Assembly: GCA_002448555.1 (NCBI GenBank) | Contig: DJYV01000158.1 | Coordinates: forward strand, 1-6,187 | Origin: Flavobacteriales bacterium UBA6969 | GTDB taxonomy: Bacteria > Bacteroidota > Bacteroidia > Flavobacteriales_D > Sanyastnellaceae | DNA: 6,187 nucleotides | Direction: 5' to 3' | Part shown: positions 5,823 through 6,187 of the stretch, piece after piece | Position numbering within the stretch: position 1 is the stretch's first letter | Layout: the number at the start of each line of letters is the position of its first letter | Translations under genes and position numbers: made by a program | Notes under the pieces: model-generated | What the model was told of the DNA's origin: nothing | The model's database searches: none | What the model saw: only the letters and a program-made list of their open reading frames with translations

Positions 5823-6187
5823 GAACCATGCACACGCCATCATTCCCCCGATTCACTTTTGCATTAACGGCCGTGCTCATCGTGCTGAGTACCTGGACGG
5901 CAGCCGCTCAGCGCTCGCTTGAACGAGCCGAGGCCTTTGTGCGTGCAGGTGATTGGGATGCGGCGCACGCGGTGCTGGCTCCGGAGATGGACCAAGCCGC
6001 CTATGCTTCGAATGCGCGTGCGTGGTTTGTGCTGGGGTTCGTGCAGAAGGAACAGTTCAAAGCGAGCGGTGCATCAGGATTGGATGCAGCGGAGCGGAGC
6101 CGCGCAGTGGGGAGCCTTCAACGTGCATTGGCCATGGGAACGCTGTCCATCCGCGACGAGCAGACTGCGCGGGATGCCTTGGATTTT
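5819..6187 (+). CDS. Secreted TPR-like protein, N-terminal part (cut by right edge)
   Basis: An open frame of 123 codons runs from ATG 5819 to the window end without a stop. Residues 1-31 look like a signal peptide: R2 and R11, a hydrophobic core at about 12-29, and an AAAQ cleavage region at 28-31. After that, ERAEAFVRAGDWDAAHAVLAP (35-55) has the spacing of the first helix pair of a tetratricopeptide repeat, and ARAWFVLGFVQKEQF (66-80) then ALERA-like SLQRALAMG (99-107) look like a further helical repeat, with an insertion rich in Ala and Ser (82-96). The TPR call rests on residue pattern only. The 4-base ATGA overlap with the YfiR-like gene implies translational coupling and a shared role in the envelope. 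What follows past the edge, for example a membrane or kinase domain, is unknown. ATG at 5828 is an alternative start. Coding character is supported by the codon pattern and the signal peptide. Confidence 0.65.
   Translation, partial: MRTMHTPSFPRFTFALTAVLIVLSTWTAAAQRSLERAEAFVRAGDWDAAHAVLAPEMDQAAYASNARAWFVLGFVQKEQFKASGASGLDAAERSRAVGSLQRALAMGTLSIRDEQTARDALDF

Overview
The window is a compact, visibly GC-rich bacterial chromosome segment. It holds eight genes, two of them cut by the window ends. The protein sequences look most like Bacteroidota: Kbl begins MYG and carries the DECHATGF motif, ferritin begins MLHEKIEQALN, and the FAD oxidoreductase has an ASDVAAGMSNPVSFKR segment. One good match to the Bacteroidota promoter element TAnnTTTG, and mostly weak or absent Shine-Dalgarno sequences, fit the same group. 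Lineage is inferred from remembered family features, not from a search.

Layout. Bases 1-915 (minus strand) are the N-terminal 305 codons of methionyl-tRNA synthetase, running off the left edge. A 65-base gap separates it from a divergent plus-strand block: LD-carboxypeptidase (981-1868), glycine C-acetyltransferase/Kbl (1883-3085), a DAO-family FAD oxidoreductase (3085-4137) and a GbsR/MarR-type regulator (4134-4676). The last three overlap by 1 and 4 bases, so they probably form one translationally coupled unit. LD-carboxypeptidase may be co-transcribed or may simply lie upstream of a promoter at about 1850-1878. After a 51-base gap comes ferritin (4728-5222). Eighteen bases later is a YfiR/DUF4154-type secreted protein (5241-5822), which overlaps by 4 bases a secreted, probably TPR-type protein (5819 to the right edge, truncated).

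Function. MetRS, LD-carboxypeptidase and ferritin are housekeeping: translation, murein recycling and iron storage. Kbl interconverts glycine plus acetyl-CoA with 2-amino-3-ketobutyrate, the second step of threonine breakdown. Its coupling to an amine/amino-acid-oxidase-like flavoprotein and a GbsR-type regulator suggests a small amino-acid (glycine or N-methylglycine) module, but the flavoprotein's substrate cannot be read from sequence. The YfiR-like/TPR pair looks like the start of an envelope sensing operon continuing past the right edge. I saw no RNA genes, mobile elements, CRISPR arrays or convincing terminators. Nothing here is clearly a new system; the coupled Kbl-flavoprotein-regulator cassette and the YfiR-TPR pair deserve the closest look.
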